A stretch of 63,089 nt of DNA from Nitrospirota bacterium (GTDB taxonomy: Bacteria; Nitrospirota; Thermodesulfovibrionia; Thermodesulfovibrionales; JdFR-88), in assembly GCA_021813765.1 (NCBI GenBank), contig JAKAJM010000006.1, forward strand, positions 1 to 63,089, given 5' to 3'. Shown one piece after another: positions 8,778 through 17,617 of the stretch (positions are counted from its first letter, which is position 1; each line of letters begins with the position of its first letter). Below the pieces are notes generated by a model. That model did no database searches, was not told the origin of the DNA, and was given only the letters and a program-made list of their open reading frames with translations. The position numbers were made by a program, and so were the translations under genes.

Positions 8778-9299
8778 TTACCATCTCTCCCAATGGATAT
8801 TATCTTCCCTGAACTTGTCCGTGACTTTTCCCTTGTCCTTTGGTATGCCGACAGGGATAACGGCGAGGGGCATTATGTCTTCCGGGACGCCGATGATGTC
8901 CCTAACAATGGCCATGCGGTCTTCATTCGGGTATGCCGCGGTCCAAACGGCCCCAAGCCCCATGGCATGGCACGCAAGGAGGATGTTTTGGGCTGCGGCG
9001 GAACAGTCCATCACCCAATATTTTCCGCCATAGACGTCATCCTTGCCGGGCACGCCGCAAACTATTATGGCAGCGCCGGCCTTATCCAGCATCTTCGAAT
9101 ACGGAAGCCTCTCGCACAGGCCGTCCAGGAGGCCTCTTTCCGTAACCGCCACAAATGCCCATGGCTGGATGTTCCTGGCCGACGGGGCCGCCATGCCGGC
9201 CTTAAGGATTTTGATCAGCGACTCGCGAGGCACCGGCTGCCCCGTGTAACTTCTTACGCTCCGCCTGGTGTATATGGTCTCCAGAGTTTCATTTTCCAT
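8778..9299 (-). CDS. Nitroreductase family protein
   Basis: The 173-residue product is a short FMN-dependent nitroreductase-fold protein. It has the N-terminal FMN-binding RRSVRSYTGQPVP, the SARNIQPWAFV segment, a central CSAAAQNILLACHAMGLGAVW helix region and a C-terminal VIPVGIPKDKG. Members reduce nitro compounds, quinones or flavins with NAD(P)H; the substrate is not predictable here. It is encoded convergently with the exporter operon and 66 nt downstream of the SDR gene on the same strand. Confidence 0.9.
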   Translation of the reverse strand: MENETLETIYTRRSVRSYTGQPVPRESLIKILKAGMAAPSARNIQPWAFVAVTERGLLDGLCERLPYSKMLDKAGAAIIVCGVPGKDDVYGGKYWVMDCSAAAQNILLACHAMGLGAVWTAAYPNEDRMAIVRDIIGVPEDIMPLAVIPVGIPKDKGKVTDKFREDNIHWERW

Positions 9300-9365
9300 G
9301 TCTATGCCTGCCTCCTAATATTTTCAGTGTTTGATCCATCGTCAACGGCGCCCTTGCATGGCTGC

Positions 9366-10124
9366 TCAGATAAACATTCCTCCCGAGGCCTCGATCCGCT
9401 GGGCGTTGATCCATCTGCACTCCTCCGAAAGCAGTGAGGCAATAACGCCGCCGATATCGTCCGGCTCTCCTGCCCGGCCTAATGCGGTCTGGGAAGCGAT
9501 GAAGGCGTTTAGCTCCTTGTTATCCCGTACGGCGCCTCCGCCAAAATCGGTGGCGATCGCGCCTGGGGCGATCACGTTCACGGCAATGCCGCGCTTTCCA
9601 AGCTCCTTTGCAAGGTAGCGGGTCAGGACTTCGACGGCGCCTTTCATGGAGGCATAGGCGGCAAATCCCGGAATGGAGAAGCGCGTCAGGCCCGAAGACA
9701 CGTTGAGGATGCGCCCGCCGTCCGGCATCAGCGGCAGCAGGGATTGCGTCAGGAAAAATACCCCTTTCAGATGGATATTCATCAGAAGGTCGAACTGCGC
9801 TTCGGTGGTTTCCGCGAAAGGCGCATTGATCCCGATCCCGGCATTGTTGACCAGGCAGTCGAACGTGTTGCGCTGCCAGTTCTTCTGCAATTCCGACTTT
9901 ACCTGCCCTGCGAAGGCCGCGAATGTCGCAACCTGGCTTGTGTCGAGCGGCAGGGCCGCCGCCTTGCCTCCGGCATTTCGGATTTCAGCGGCCACGGCAT
10001 CGGCCTCAGCCTTATGGCTGCGGAACGTAAGGATCACGTCGAATCCCTTTGAGGCCAGCTTTAGAGCGGCATTTTTGCCCAGACCCCGGTTCCCGCCGGT
10101 AATGAGTGCGATCTTTTTGTCCAT
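9366..10124 (-). CDS. Short-chain dehydrogenase/reductase
   Basis: The 252-residue classical SDR has the cofactor motif TGGNRGLGKNAA (about 9-20), NNAG (about 91-94), a catalytic Ser in NVSSG and YASMK as the YxxxK pair. The C-terminal end RIEASGGMFI matches the FabG-like subfamily. Arg after TGGN and the FRSH segment suggest NADP(H) preference. It probably reduces a carbonyl or acts as a FabG-like 3-oxoacyl reductase; the context does not show which. Confidence 0.9.
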   Translation of the reverse strand: MDKKIALITGGNRGLGKNAALKLASKGFDVILTFRSHKAEADAVAAEIRNAGGKAAALPLDTSQVATFAAFAGQVKSELQKNWQRNTFDCLVNNAGIGINAPFAETTEAQFDLLMNIHLKGVFFLTQSLLPLMPDGGRILNVSSGLTRFSIPGFAAYASMKGAVEVLTRYLAKELGKRGIAVNVIAPGAIATDFGGGAVRDNKELNAFIASQTALGRAGEPDDIGGVIASLLSEECRWINAQRIEASGGMFI

Positions 10125-10615
10125 GGTTCTCTCCGTTATAAGATATATGGCTGAAACATGGCCAGATTATAGCAAATTCTGATGCGGCAAATGATGGGAG
10201 CACGCTTTTGGCAAGCATCAATGAAGAGAGCATGGCAAACGAGCCCGTCAATTTGAAAATCCCGATTTTGATTGGCTTTCGGACCCTTTCCGGTGCTCGG
10301 ACTGGCGCAGTTTACTCTGTTATCGAAATCTGCGTTATTTGGCCGGATAAAGGTAAACTTTGAAGTTGAAATCATCTGCGGAAAGGCGCATAAATAAGGT
10401 TTGAAGGGCCGGACGAAAGGGTCTCCTGCAGTTGAAGCAAAGCGTCCAAACCGCTGAAAAACCGGCAGAACAGGCACCGCCTTTTGTTCTTGACAGCATA
10501 TCTGCCTGCTATAAAATTGATATTACCTGAGGCAAGCCGCAGGTAAGCCTATGTGAATGATTTTTAAGTTCGTTCGCTACGGCAGGCCTGGAACACGCTC
10601 GCAGCCATTTGAAAA
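10125..10615. other. Intergenic region between divergent SDR and VOC genes
   Basis: No convincing gene is present. A minus-strand frame at 10136-10477 has no recognisable domain. The right half holds a sigma70-like promoter (listed separately) that would serve the VOC gene. Confidence 0.5.
10490..10517 (+). promoter_or_regulatory. Sigma70-type promoter for the VOC gene
   Basis: A consensus -35 TTGACA (10490-10495) is followed after 16 nt by TAAAAT (10512-10517); TATAAA two bases earlier is an alternative -10 register. It is about 110 nt upstream of the start codon. Prediction from sequence only. Confidence 0.5.
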
Positions 10616-10630
10616 ATGGAGACGCCACAG

Positions 10631-11554
10631 ATGAATGCAAGGATCAAATATCTTTTAGGACGGGGTTTCCTGGTCCTGCTTATTTTTCTCACATGCGCCG
10701 CGCCTTCCGCGGCAGCTGTCCGGTTCCCGCCGGTCGTTCAGCCCAAAAATAATCTGCAACTCGAAGGCAAGGCCATATTTTTTGAACTGGTGACGCCGGA
10801 CCTGGCAGCCGCCAAAAAATTCTATGGCAGTCTGTTTGGCTGGACGTTCAGGGATATCAGAATAAAGGGAAAAAAGGGCGTGAGAAATTATGCCGAGGCG
10901 CTTCTGGATGGGCATCCGGTGGCAGGTCTTTTCCAAAGAAAGTTGCCCGCTGGAGAGCGCCGGAGGCCCGCATGGCTGACCTTCTTTTCCGTGAGCAATG
11001 CAGACGCGGCAAAAAAAACGGCTGTCCAGAATGGAGCGAAGTTGCTTTTTGGGCCGCGTGATATCCCCGGACGCGGCCAGGAAGCCGTGTTTTCCGATCC
11101 GCAGGGAGCCGTCTTTGCGGTTCTGGCATCCAGCAGCGGCGATCCGCCCGATGTTTTGGCCTCCCCCGGGGAATGGATATGGAGCTCGTTGATAACGACT
11201 GATCCGGACACCGATGCCGCTTTCTACCAGAAGCTGTTCGGGTATGAAGTCTTCCGGCTTCCTAGCGGAAGAGGCGCCCAACATTTACTGCTTGCGTCCG
11301 AAAACTATGCCCGTGCCAGCGTGAACTCCATTCCTGCCAAAAGGCCGGGGCTGCATCCGCACTGGCTCAATTTTGTACGTGTCGTTGACGCGGAAAAAAC
11401 CGCCGCACGGGTTGCGGCCCTGGGCGGCCGGATACTGGTTGCCCCTCACGCCGACCGGCAGGGCGGCAAGATAGCCGTTGTCGCCGACCCGGCGGGAGCG
11501 GTGTTCGGACTTCTCGAATGGCCTGGCGCAAAGGATATGGAGGCCCCCAGATGA
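10631..11554 (+). CDS. Exported protein with two VOC (glyoxalase/bleomycin-resistance) domains
   Basis: The 307-residue product has a signal peptide (hydrophobic FLVLLIFLTCAAPSAAA) and two vicinal-oxygen-chelate domains (about 45-165 and 175-295). Each has the opening pattern of family members acting on small molecules: FFELVTPDLAAAKKFYGSLFGW, and then ITTDPDTDAAFYQKLFGYEVF in the second. An export signal on a VOC protein is uncommon, and the substrate is unknown. GGAG lies 8 nt before this ATG; ATG 10616 is an alternative start. The stop overlaps the next gene (ATGA). Confidence 0.85.
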   Translation: MNARIKYLLGRGFLVLLIFLTCAAPSAAAVRFPPVVQPKNNLQLEGKAIFFELVTPDLAAAKKFYGSLFGWTFRDIRIKGKKGVRNYAEALLDGHPVAGLFQRKLPAGERRRPAWLTFFSVSNADAAKKTAVQNGAKLLFGPRDIPGRGQEAVFSDPQGAVFAVLASSSGDPPDVLASPGEWIWSSLITTDPDTDAAFYQKLFGYEVFRLPSGRGAQHLLLASENYARASVNSIPAKRPGLHPHWLNFVRVVDAEKTAARVAALGGRILVAPHADRQGGKIAVVADPAGAVFGLLEWPGAKDMEAPR

Positions 11555-11865
11555 AAGCCCGGCTTTTGCGTTGGCTGCCTGCGGTCTCCTTTTGCCTGAT
11601 ACTGATTTCGGGCTGCGCCGCCGGATATTACGAGAGCTACGGAGCGGCTTATTATGAGCCCGCCGGCGGTTATTACGACTATTGGGGCCCTGGCTATTAC
11701 GTCGCACCGTATCACCATGAGTATTTCGAAAGGGAGCATCATGAACGTGAGTTCCATGAACATGGGCGTCCCGAAGGGGGCTACAGGCCTTCATACAGAC
11801 CCGCACCCGCTACCCGTCCCATACCTTCTATTCCGTCAGGGCGGCCTTTCAGGAGATTGCACTGA
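11551..11865 (+). CDS. Tyr/His-rich small lipoprotein
   Basis: The 104-residue product has a lipoprotein signal with lipobox ISGC (Cys near residue 20). The body is rich in Tyr, Gly, Pro and His (YYEPAGGYYDYWGPGYY; HHEYFEREHHEREFHEHG). His clusters may bind metal; that is speculation. The start overlaps the VOC gene stop, so the two are translationally coupled. No known domain was recognised. Confidence 0.75.
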   Translation: MKARLLRWLPAVSFCLILISGCAAGYYESYGAAYYEPAGGYYDYWGPGYYVAPYHHEYFEREHHEREFHEHGRPEGGYRPSYRPAPATRPIPSIPSGRPFRRLH

Positions 11866-12203
11866 CAGCGCAAATCGGTGGTTTCCAAAAATAACCCACA
11901 CCGTTTTGGGCCCCCTTGGTCATCCTTCTTGACACTCGATGGTTTTCCTTTTGGCTGCTTTGGGTATCTATAGGGGCTAATGGCGCTATTTTTTCGCTGG
12001 TGTGTTTACAAAACTGCAATTCTTGCTGAAAATTCATTTGAAATGATAATATTTTTCGAGAGGAACCACCATGTGCTGCGTGTTCATGAGGCGTTAGGAA
12101 TGGGTGAATGATCATACGGCAGGCTTTTTTAGATGCAGTGAACTCAAAAAAGGACGCGGGCACAAGGGAGATGTTCTCGTATAGCGATTAAGCCGGCTTT
12201 CCG
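11866..12203. other. Intergenic region before the uracil-DNA glycosylase gene
   Basis: No gene, RNA or clear terminator was seen. It is AT-richer than its surroundings, with a possible -10 (TAATAT, about 12047-12052) too weak to call. Confidence 0.4.
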
Positions 12204-12869
12204 ATGACATTATCATTTTTATTTGAACGGATTCCCTGCACCAAATGTGAACGCCTGGTGGAATACCGATCCGCCATAAAACCCAAACCTCTGTTCTCTC
12301 ATTATCACAATAATCCGGTTCCGCCTTTTGGCGATGAAAATGCCTGGCTTCTGATATGCGGCCTCGCTCCCGGGGCCCATGGCGCAAACCGGACTGGCAG
12401 GGTGTTCACTGGGGACGGCGCCGGCGTTCTGCTTTATCGAGCCCTCTTTAAAGAGGGGTTTTCCAGCAGGCCGGAATCCGTGAGCGCAGACGACGGCCTG
12501 GAACTAAAAGGCGCCATTATTACAAACGCACTTCATTGTGTGCCGCCGGGCAATAAGGCACTGCCTTCAGAATTCAATAATTGCCGGCCGAATCTGCAAT
12601 CATTACTGGCCGCCATGCCTTTGGTAACGGACATTCTTTGCATCGGCCGCGACGCCTTTATTCAAGTATATAAGGCCCTTGGTGAGCGGCCCCCTGAATT
12701 CAAGAACAATGGGGAATACAGGGCGGGCCGCTATAGAGTCTGGGCCATATATCATTGTTCGCGCCTGAATCAAAATACAGGCCGGATTAAAATAGAAGAT
12801 ATGGTCTCACTTTTAAAGCATATTAAAAAAAGCGGACAGGATAAGAAAATATATGACAAATTTAAATGA
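12204..12869 (+). CDS. Type-5 (UDGb) uracil-DNA glycosylase
   Basis: The 221-residue product is a family 5 uracil-DNA glycosylase, which removes uracil and other deaminated bases from DNA. The active-site motif GLAPGAHGANRTG lies at about 53-65 and is followed by RVFTGDGAG. The second motif is HCSRLNQNTG near residue 190. Four cysteines sit where the family's iron-sulphur cluster is bound: C12, C15, C112 and C127. The family is typical of thermophiles, archaea and some bacteria. greB follows 27 nt downstream and may be cotranscribed. Confidence 0.9.
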   Translation: MTLSFLFERIPCTKCERLVEYRSAIKPKPLFSHYHNNPVPPFGDENAWLLICGLAPGAHGANRTGRVFTGDGAGVLLYRALFKEGFSSRPESVSADDGLELKGAIITNALHCVPPGNKALPSEFNNCRPNLQSLLAAMPLVTDILCIGRDAFIQVYKALGERPPEFKNNGEYRAGRYRVWAIYHCSRLNQNTGRIKIEDMVSLLKHIKKSGQDKKIYDKFK

Positions 12870-12896
12870 AGGCAAGAGGAAGAGCAAACAGGACCT

Positions 12897-13403
12897 ATGA
12901 AAAGACCGTTACAGCTCAAAATGAAGATATCGTCTTATATTACGCCTGAGGGGCATAATAGGTTAAGCGAGGAACTGACACATCTGTGGAAGGTGAAGCG
13001 CCCTCAAGTCACACAGGCGGTTGCTGAAGCCGCAGCCATGGGGGACAGGTCGGAGAATGCGGAGTATATTTACGGCAAGAAACAATTACGGCAGATCGAT
13101 TCCCGCATACGGTTTCTCGCTAAGAGGTTGAATGAATTGGTCATTGTGGACAGACCGCCCGCTGACACCTCGAAGATATTTTTCGGCGCCTGGGTGGGGC
13201 TTGAGGATTCCGATGGGAACATGTTCCGATATCGAATAGTCGGTCCGGACGAATTCGATCCCCAAAGGGGTTTTATCAGCATTGATTCTCCAATGGCAAA
13301 AGCATTATTACACAGGACCGAAGGCGAAGAAGTTGTGGTAGACAGGCTCAACGGCGTAGTTTCCCTTGTGGTGACATCGGTCGGCTATGGCGTGCAAGAG
13401 TAA
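12897..13403 (+). CDS. greB: Transcription elongation factor GreB
   Basis: The 168-residue product has an N-terminal coiled coil and a C-terminal FKBP-like domain. It carries the GreB hallmark sequence YITPEGHNRLSEELTHLW, RPQVTQAVAEAAAMGDRSEN and AEYIYGKKQLRQID. It binds the RNA polymerase secondary channel and stimulates cleavage of backtracked transcripts through the Asp/Glu tip (MGDRSEN). ATG 12918 would also give a full domain. Confidence 0.95.
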   Translation: MKRPLQLKMKISSYITPEGHNRLSEELTHLWKVKRPQVTQAVAEAAAMGDRSENAEYIYGKKQLRQIDSRIRFLAKRLNELVIVDRPPADTSKIFFGAWVGLEDSDGNMFRYRIVGPDEFDPQRGFISIDSPMAKALLHRTEGEEVVVDRLNGVVSLVVTSVGYGVQE

Positions 13404-13460
13404 CGAAGCGGCTCGGGATTAATTTTCCTGCCTTAAAGGGTGTTTGGGAAGAACGCGGAC

Positions 13461-15527
13461 TCAAGAAGCGGGGCGGACGTCGATTGCATTGTCGTAGAAC
13501 GTGCTGCCGCCTCCCCGGTCGGTCAGGCGCTGCGAGGTAAGGGCATTGACCGTCCGGAGGCCGGGGGCGTGTTCGAGCCACCAAACCCCTTCGGCAACGG
13601 CGACCCCCGGAGGAACGCGTTCGCTGGTCTCAAGCAGAAAATTCACTTCTCCCAGGCTGTTGAAGGCGGTCACCATCTGGCCGCCGGAAAGGGCCCGGAT
13701 TTTCGCCTCTTCCGGATGGAGGAGCAGGCGCATGCCGCCCTGCCTCTTTCGCAGGTCCGTCTGCTCATAGAAGGTGGAATTGAGCGAGAAAAGGGACGGC
13801 GCGGTCATCAGACGAAGCGGCAAAAGATCCTCTTGCGCAGCGTAGGAAGGAATGTAACGAGGAAGCGGCTCGCTTTCCGCAGTATTGAGAATTTCGATGC
13901 GGCCGGATGGAGTACCAAAACCTTCGGCAGCGGGGACCGGAAGTTCGACCGTCCGCCCATCGGCCAGCAAAGCGGTATTTATATGTTCCAGCCAGGGGGA
14001 GGGGATCGCCAGCAACCGGTCAATGAGGTCGTCGGCGCTCTGGCTGAAAAACGGTTCGGTGAACCCCATCGCCTTGGCCAACAGGGCAAAAGTGTCCCAG
14101 TTGGACTTGCTTTGCCCCACCAGGGGTATTACCGGCCGGGCGCGCTGGATGCAGTAAGTGCCGTAGGAATTGTAGAGGTCGCTTGTCTCCAGCGAGGAAG
14201 CCGCGGGCAGCACCACGTCGGCATAACTGGCGGTGTCAGTGAGAAACCGTTCGTGGACCACTGTAAAGAGGTCCTCACGTTCCAGGCCTCTGAGCACCGC
14301 GTTCTGGTCCGGGGCGACAACGGCGGGATTGGAGTGGTAAACGTAGAGGGCGTGCACCGGCGGCCCTTCCAGCTTTGTAAGGGCCTGTCCCAGGAGGTTC
14401 ATGTTCACCAGGCGGGTGGGCCGCGCCATAAAGTCTTCCCGTGTCACCTCGGAAAGTGCGAAGGCGGCCGAGGTGCTGGTGCCGCAAAAGCAGCCCCCGC
14501 CCGGTTTGCCGTAGGCCCCCACAAGCGCCGGCAGGCTGGCAATGGTGCGTACGGTCATGGCTCCGTTGCCGTAGCGGGAAAGCCCGCTCCCCAGGCGGAT
14601 AAACGGAGCGCGGGCCGCACCATAGGCGGCAGCCATCGCCTCCAGGGCCGTTACCGGCAGCCCGGTCAGGGCGCTTACCTTTTCGGGGGGATAATCCGGA
14701 AGAATTCTCTGTCGAAGCTCTTCAAAACCCTGCACCCGCTCTTTCAAAAAATTTTCATCAAGACGTCCGTCACGCGCCAGCAGATGCATGAGTCCCAGGG
14801 TCAGGGCGCCGTCGCTTCCAGGCCGTACCAGGAAGATCTCATCGGCCACTGCGGCGGTGGGCGTGCGGTAGGTGTCTATCAGCCAGACTTTCGCTCCCCG
14901 CTTTTTTGCCTCGCGGACACCGCGAAGAAAATGGATGCTGGTTGCCGCGGCGTTGATTCCCCACAGGATTACCAGGTCGCTTCGCATCACCTCATCGGGA
15001 TGAGGGGCCCTGGTGTTGCCCATCACCGCTTTCCAGCCTGCCTTTTTTGCCGGTGAGCAGATGGTGCGCTCAAGACGGGAGGCGCCCAGCCGGTGGAAAA
15101 AGGGATGCCCGGCGTTTCGCTGTATCAGCCCCATGGTGCCAGCATAGGAATAGGGCAGAATTGCCTCCGCTCCGTGGCGTTCGATTATCTGCCGCCAGCG
15201 TCCCGCTATAAGCCCGATTGCTTCTTCCCAGGACACGGGACGAAAATTTCCGCTGCCTTTTGGGCCGCTTCCCTTGGGCCCGGTGCGCACCAGGGGGGTG
15301 GTGAGCCGCTGGGGCGAATGGACAGTGCGCTCGTAGTGGCGCATCTTCGGGCACAGGAAGCCGCGTGTGAAAGGGTGTTCAGGGTCGCCGCTTGCGCGCA
15401 CGGCGCGACCGCCCTCCACCTCCACCAGCAGGCCGCAGGCATCGGGGCAGTCATAGGGACAGACCGACCTCCTGATAATAGCGGAGTGTTCCCTGCCTGT
15501 GTATGCTCCCTGGGCCGGATGCACCAA
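13461..15527 (-). CDS. Molybdopterin-dependent oxidoreductase with N-terminal [4Fe-4S] motif
   Basis: The 688-residue product belongs to the DMSO-reductase superfamily. It has C23-x3-C27-x3-C31-x27-C59 for a [4Fe-4S] cluster, then molybdopterin-guanine-dinucleotide binding domains (VILWGINAAATSIH, VLPAASSLETSDLYN) and a C-terminal dinucleotide-binding domain (LMTAPSLFSLNSTF). There is no Tat signal, so it is probably cytoplasmic. The subfamily resembles uncharacterised formate dehydrogenase/BisC-like oxidoreductases; the substrate is unknown. GTG 15527 is the likely start. It is convergent with greB. Confidence 0.88.
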   Translation of the reverse strand: MVHPAQGAYTGREHSAIIRRSVCPYDCPDACGLLVEVEGGRAVRASGDPEHPFTRGFLCPKMRHYERTVHSPQRLTTPLVRTGPKGSGPKGSGNFRPVSWEEAIGLIAGRWRQIIERHGAEAILPYSYAGTMGLIQRNAGHPFFHRLGASRLERTICSPAKKAGWKAVMGNTRAPHPDEVMRSDLVILWGINAAATSIHFLRGVREAKKRGAKVWLIDTYRTPTAAVADEIFLVRPGSDGALTLGLMHLLARDGRLDENFLKERVQGFEELRQRILPDYPPEKVSALTGLPVTALEAMAAAYGAARAPFIRLGSGLSRYGNGAMTVRTIASLPALVGAYGKPGGGCFCGTSTSAAFALSEVTREDFMARPTRLVNMNLLGQALTKLEGPPVHALYVYHSNPAVVAPDQNAVLRGLEREDLFTVVHERFLTDTASYADVVLPAASSLETSDLYNSYGTYCIQRARPVIPLVGQSKSNWDTFALLAKAMGFTEPFFSQSADDLIDRLLAIPSPWLEHINTALLADGRTVELPVPAAEGFGTPSGRIEILNTAESEPLPRYIPSYAAQEDLLPLRLMTAPSLFSLNSTFYEQTDLRKRQGGMRLLLHPEEAKIRALSGGQMVTAFNSLGEVNFLLETSERVPPGVAVAEGVWWLEHAPGLRTVNALTSQRLTDRGGGSTFYDNAIDVRPAS

Positions 15528-15841
15528 AAAATTGCCCCTTTCTTACTATGCCTATTTTACTTGAACCATCTGGATTAAGTCCCGTGGTTATGGTTTATTG
15601 AGGAGATTTGAGGAAAATAAGAATCCTTCCGTAAGAAGTTGCCAGGCTGCTCTATAAAAAAGCGCAGACCTCGGCAAAAGTCTCATCCTTCAAGGAATTT
15701 TTGGAAGTATCAAGTATCAGTGTAAACAGGAATGCCCGGAGATTGGTTTTTTTTCGAGGGAACGCTGCTTGCTGCCAGTCCGCTTCTTATCTGAAAAATG
15801 AATGAGTATTTCTCTTGAATTCGGTATTTGGAAACTTTTTT
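15528..15841. other. Intergenic region upstream of the molybdopterin oxidoreductase
   Basis: No gene or RNA was recognised. It should hold the promoter for the leftward oxidoreductase gene, but no clear -35/-10 pair stood out. Confidence 0.4.
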
Positions 15842-16219
15842 CTATTTTCCGGCTTTGTACTCGATGCTGATTTTATAGGTGATGCTTGCGTGCCCGGCAG
15901 GGAAAATGCCATTGCCGGGACAATCCATTTTTCCCTGCGCCGTTCTCTGGTTGCCTTTGACCATAGCCGAGATTACCGGCAGCAAAGTAAACGATCCATC
16001 GCATTCCCCGGTTGGGCAAGTTATATCGAAATAGGCATAGCTTGTGGGAAACACGTTAATGGTGCGTTCCATAAAAAGAGGCACCGCCATCTCCTTGTCA
16101 TAATGTTTTATATGCACGACCATGGAAGAAAGCTGAGGGAAGCGATCTGAGACCAGACCGGCTGACAGCCTCTTTTCCTTTAGTTGTGTCTTTGGGGTGC
16201 AATCAAATCTGTGCTGCAC
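15842..16219 (-). CDS. Hypothetical protein
   Basis: The 125-residue product has no signal peptide or membrane segment. It contains a CPTGECDG segment and a second Cys pair region (MDCPGNGIFPAGHASITYKI), and ends in a beta-rich stretch. No family was recognised. Amino-acid composition is normal for a coding frame and the opposite frame is less protein-like. It lies downstream of the cold-shock gene on the same strand, separated from it by a terminator-like hairpin. Confidence 0.6.
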   Translation of the reverse strand: MQHRFDCTPKTQLKEKRLSAGLVSDRFPQLSSMVVHIKHYDKEMAVPLFMERTINVFPTSYAYFDITCPTGECDGSFTLLPVISAMVKGNQRTAQGKMDCPGNGIFPAGHASITYKISIEYKAGK

Positions 16220-16235
16220 ATTTTCCTTTTCAATA

Positions 16236-16263
16236 AGGCGGGCCCTTGGAAAAGGGCCCGCCT
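16236..16263 (-). terminator. Hairpin terminator after the cold-shock gene
   Basis: A perfect 12-bp stem (AGGCGGGCCCTT at 16236-16247 and its complement at 16252-16263) with a 4-nt loop lies 7 bp past the csp stop. Its T-run in the minus direction is weak (TTATT). Confidence 0.7.
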
Positions 16264-16270
16264 GCTGTTA

Positions 16271-16471
16271 CTAGAGTTTTGAAACGTTGATTGCTCTGGG
16301 GCCTTTCGGGCCTTTTTCGGTATCGAAGCTTACCGCGTCACCCTCAGCAAGGGACTTGAAACCATTGCCTTGGATAGCGCTAAAATGGACGAAGTAGTCA
16401 ACACCATCTTCGCCTGTTATGAAGCCCATACCCTTGGAATCATTGAACCATTTGACTGTTCCTTTAGCCAT
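16271..16471 (-). CDS. Cold-shock protein (CspA family)
   Basis: The 66-residue single cold-shock domain begins [18 protein letters not shown]. The RNP1 region (KGMGFI) and RNP2 region (DYFVHFSA) of the OB-fold are intact. It binds single-stranded RNA and DNA and acts as an RNA chaperone. The Shine-Dalgarno GGAGGG lies just upstream of the start (minus strand). Confidence 0.96.
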   Translation of the reverse strand: MAKGTVKWFNDSKGMGFITGEDGVDYFVHFSAIQGNGFKSLAEGDAVSFDTEKGPKGPRAINVSKL

Positions 16472-16776
16472 CTGCTTCCCTCCTTATTCTTAGAACTAGA
16501 GATTCAGATGACCATCAAGAAGGCACAAAGCTAAAAGTCCTTGTGGCTGGCGGTACAAAAAAATTTCTGAACACTCCGTTTATATAATAACATTTTTTGA
16601 TTCTGCCGTGTTGCTTCAGCTACGATATAAAGATTATCTGTACAAGTCAATGAAAAAAATTGGGGCGGGCAGTATTCCTGAAGTCATATTACTGCTGGCG
16701 CTAAAATCGGATTTTTGAAACTGCGGCCTGGTACGGGCCCTCGTGAAACGGGAAGCCCTTATTGGCTGCCCCCGCC
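16472..16776. other. Upstream region of the cold-shock gene
   Basis: No gene was recognised. On the minus strand there is an AT-rich TATTATATAA near 16580-16590, a possible -10 giving a leader of about 100 nt, which would fit csp regulation. Weak evidence. Confidence 0.35.
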
Positions 16777-17034
16777 TCAACTTAGATCCAGGGCCTTGCC
16801 GATACCTGCAGCGTCGTAGCCGACTATGGTCTCCTCTATTACCAAGGTCGGGCATGTGGCCTCGGGGTTATGTCTTTTAAGCTCATTCATCGCCGCCCAC
16901 TGCTCGCTTCCCTCAAGACGGTCCACCTCGATCAAATCGTAATCTATGCCGTTTTCATCGAGGAATTTTCTGGTATTTTTACAGGCTCCGCACGTGCTCA
17001 ATGAATAAAGCCTTATTTTTTTTCGTTGTGCCAT
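16777..17034 (-). CDS. Glutaredoxin family protein
   Basis: The 85-residue thioredoxin-fold protein has the redox motif C15-G-A-C18 and a cis-Pro loop (TCPTLVI), and ends in an amphipathic helix. It is likely a cytoplasmic disulphide reductase. The two-Cys CGAC centre differs from CPYC of classical glutaredoxins and is seen in NrdH-like and uncharacterised glutaredoxins. Confidence 0.88.
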   Translation of the reverse strand: MAQRKKIRLYSLSTCGACKNTRKFLDENGIDYDLIEVDRLEGSEQWAAMNELKRHNPEATCPTLVIEETIVGYDAAGIGKALDLS

Positions 17035-17617
17035 GGATCAAATATATATTTTGTGACTGAATACCACAAATGAGAATATGAATTTTTTCATTTCAAAAAT
17101 TCTCCTCATGAGAAACTCTGTCTGATAAAAAGGAACGGCCGTCCCTATTGCACTACCGCTTAATACTTTCCTTAAATTACTTGGCCACTAGACAAAAAAT
17201 CTGATTTTGCAGCTCTTCTATTTAATCTACATTATTATCCCTGGGCTCTTCAATCTGTATTATTCCGTGACCATGCCGAAACCAATTTCAAGGCGACCTC
17301 TCCTTCTTTTAATCCAGACCTCTTGTAAGCCGATTTTTTTGATTTGCCCGGATTTCTTCCAGCGCAAATTTACAAGACAATGCGGTCAAGTTAATGAATG
17401 GGAATTTCAGGTGATATAATGAAAACGGCAGCAATTCATATAGCAAATAATCATCCTTTCATGCGGGCAGCTTGTCCTCACATCGCATCCGTTCTCGGAA
17501 GAATTTTCAGGAGAGGGGGTGAGAGAATATAGAGCATATGGTTCAGTGGAATACTTCCTGCTATCCGACTGCCTGGAGGCCCTTCGGCCCGAGTCCGGCC
17601 CCCGAGTCCGGCCACTG
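17035..17617. other. Gene-poor AT-rich stretch
   Basis: Two overlapping frames of about 70 codons (17207-17419 plus, 17407-17628 minus) lack any recognisable domain and are probably not genes. A short tandem repeat, CCCGAGTCCGGCC twice, lies near 17586-17612. Confidence 0.4.

Noticed and set aside
10136-10477. 113-codon minus-strand frame between the SDR and VOC genes
   Set aside because: It spans the SDR promoter region; no domain or ribosome-binding site was found.
13440-15056. 538-codon plus-strand open frame opposite the molybdopterin oxidoreductase
   Set aside because: It is antisense to a gene with clear [4Fe-4S] and molybdopterin motifs; its own translation has no recognisable domain and is rich in Gly, Gln and Arg, typical of an antisense GC-rich frame.
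17584-17612. Short tandem repeat (CCCGAGTCCGGCC twice)
   Set aside because: Only two units and no spacer pattern; not a CRISPR array or meaningful repeat. No CRISPR array was seen anywhere in the window.
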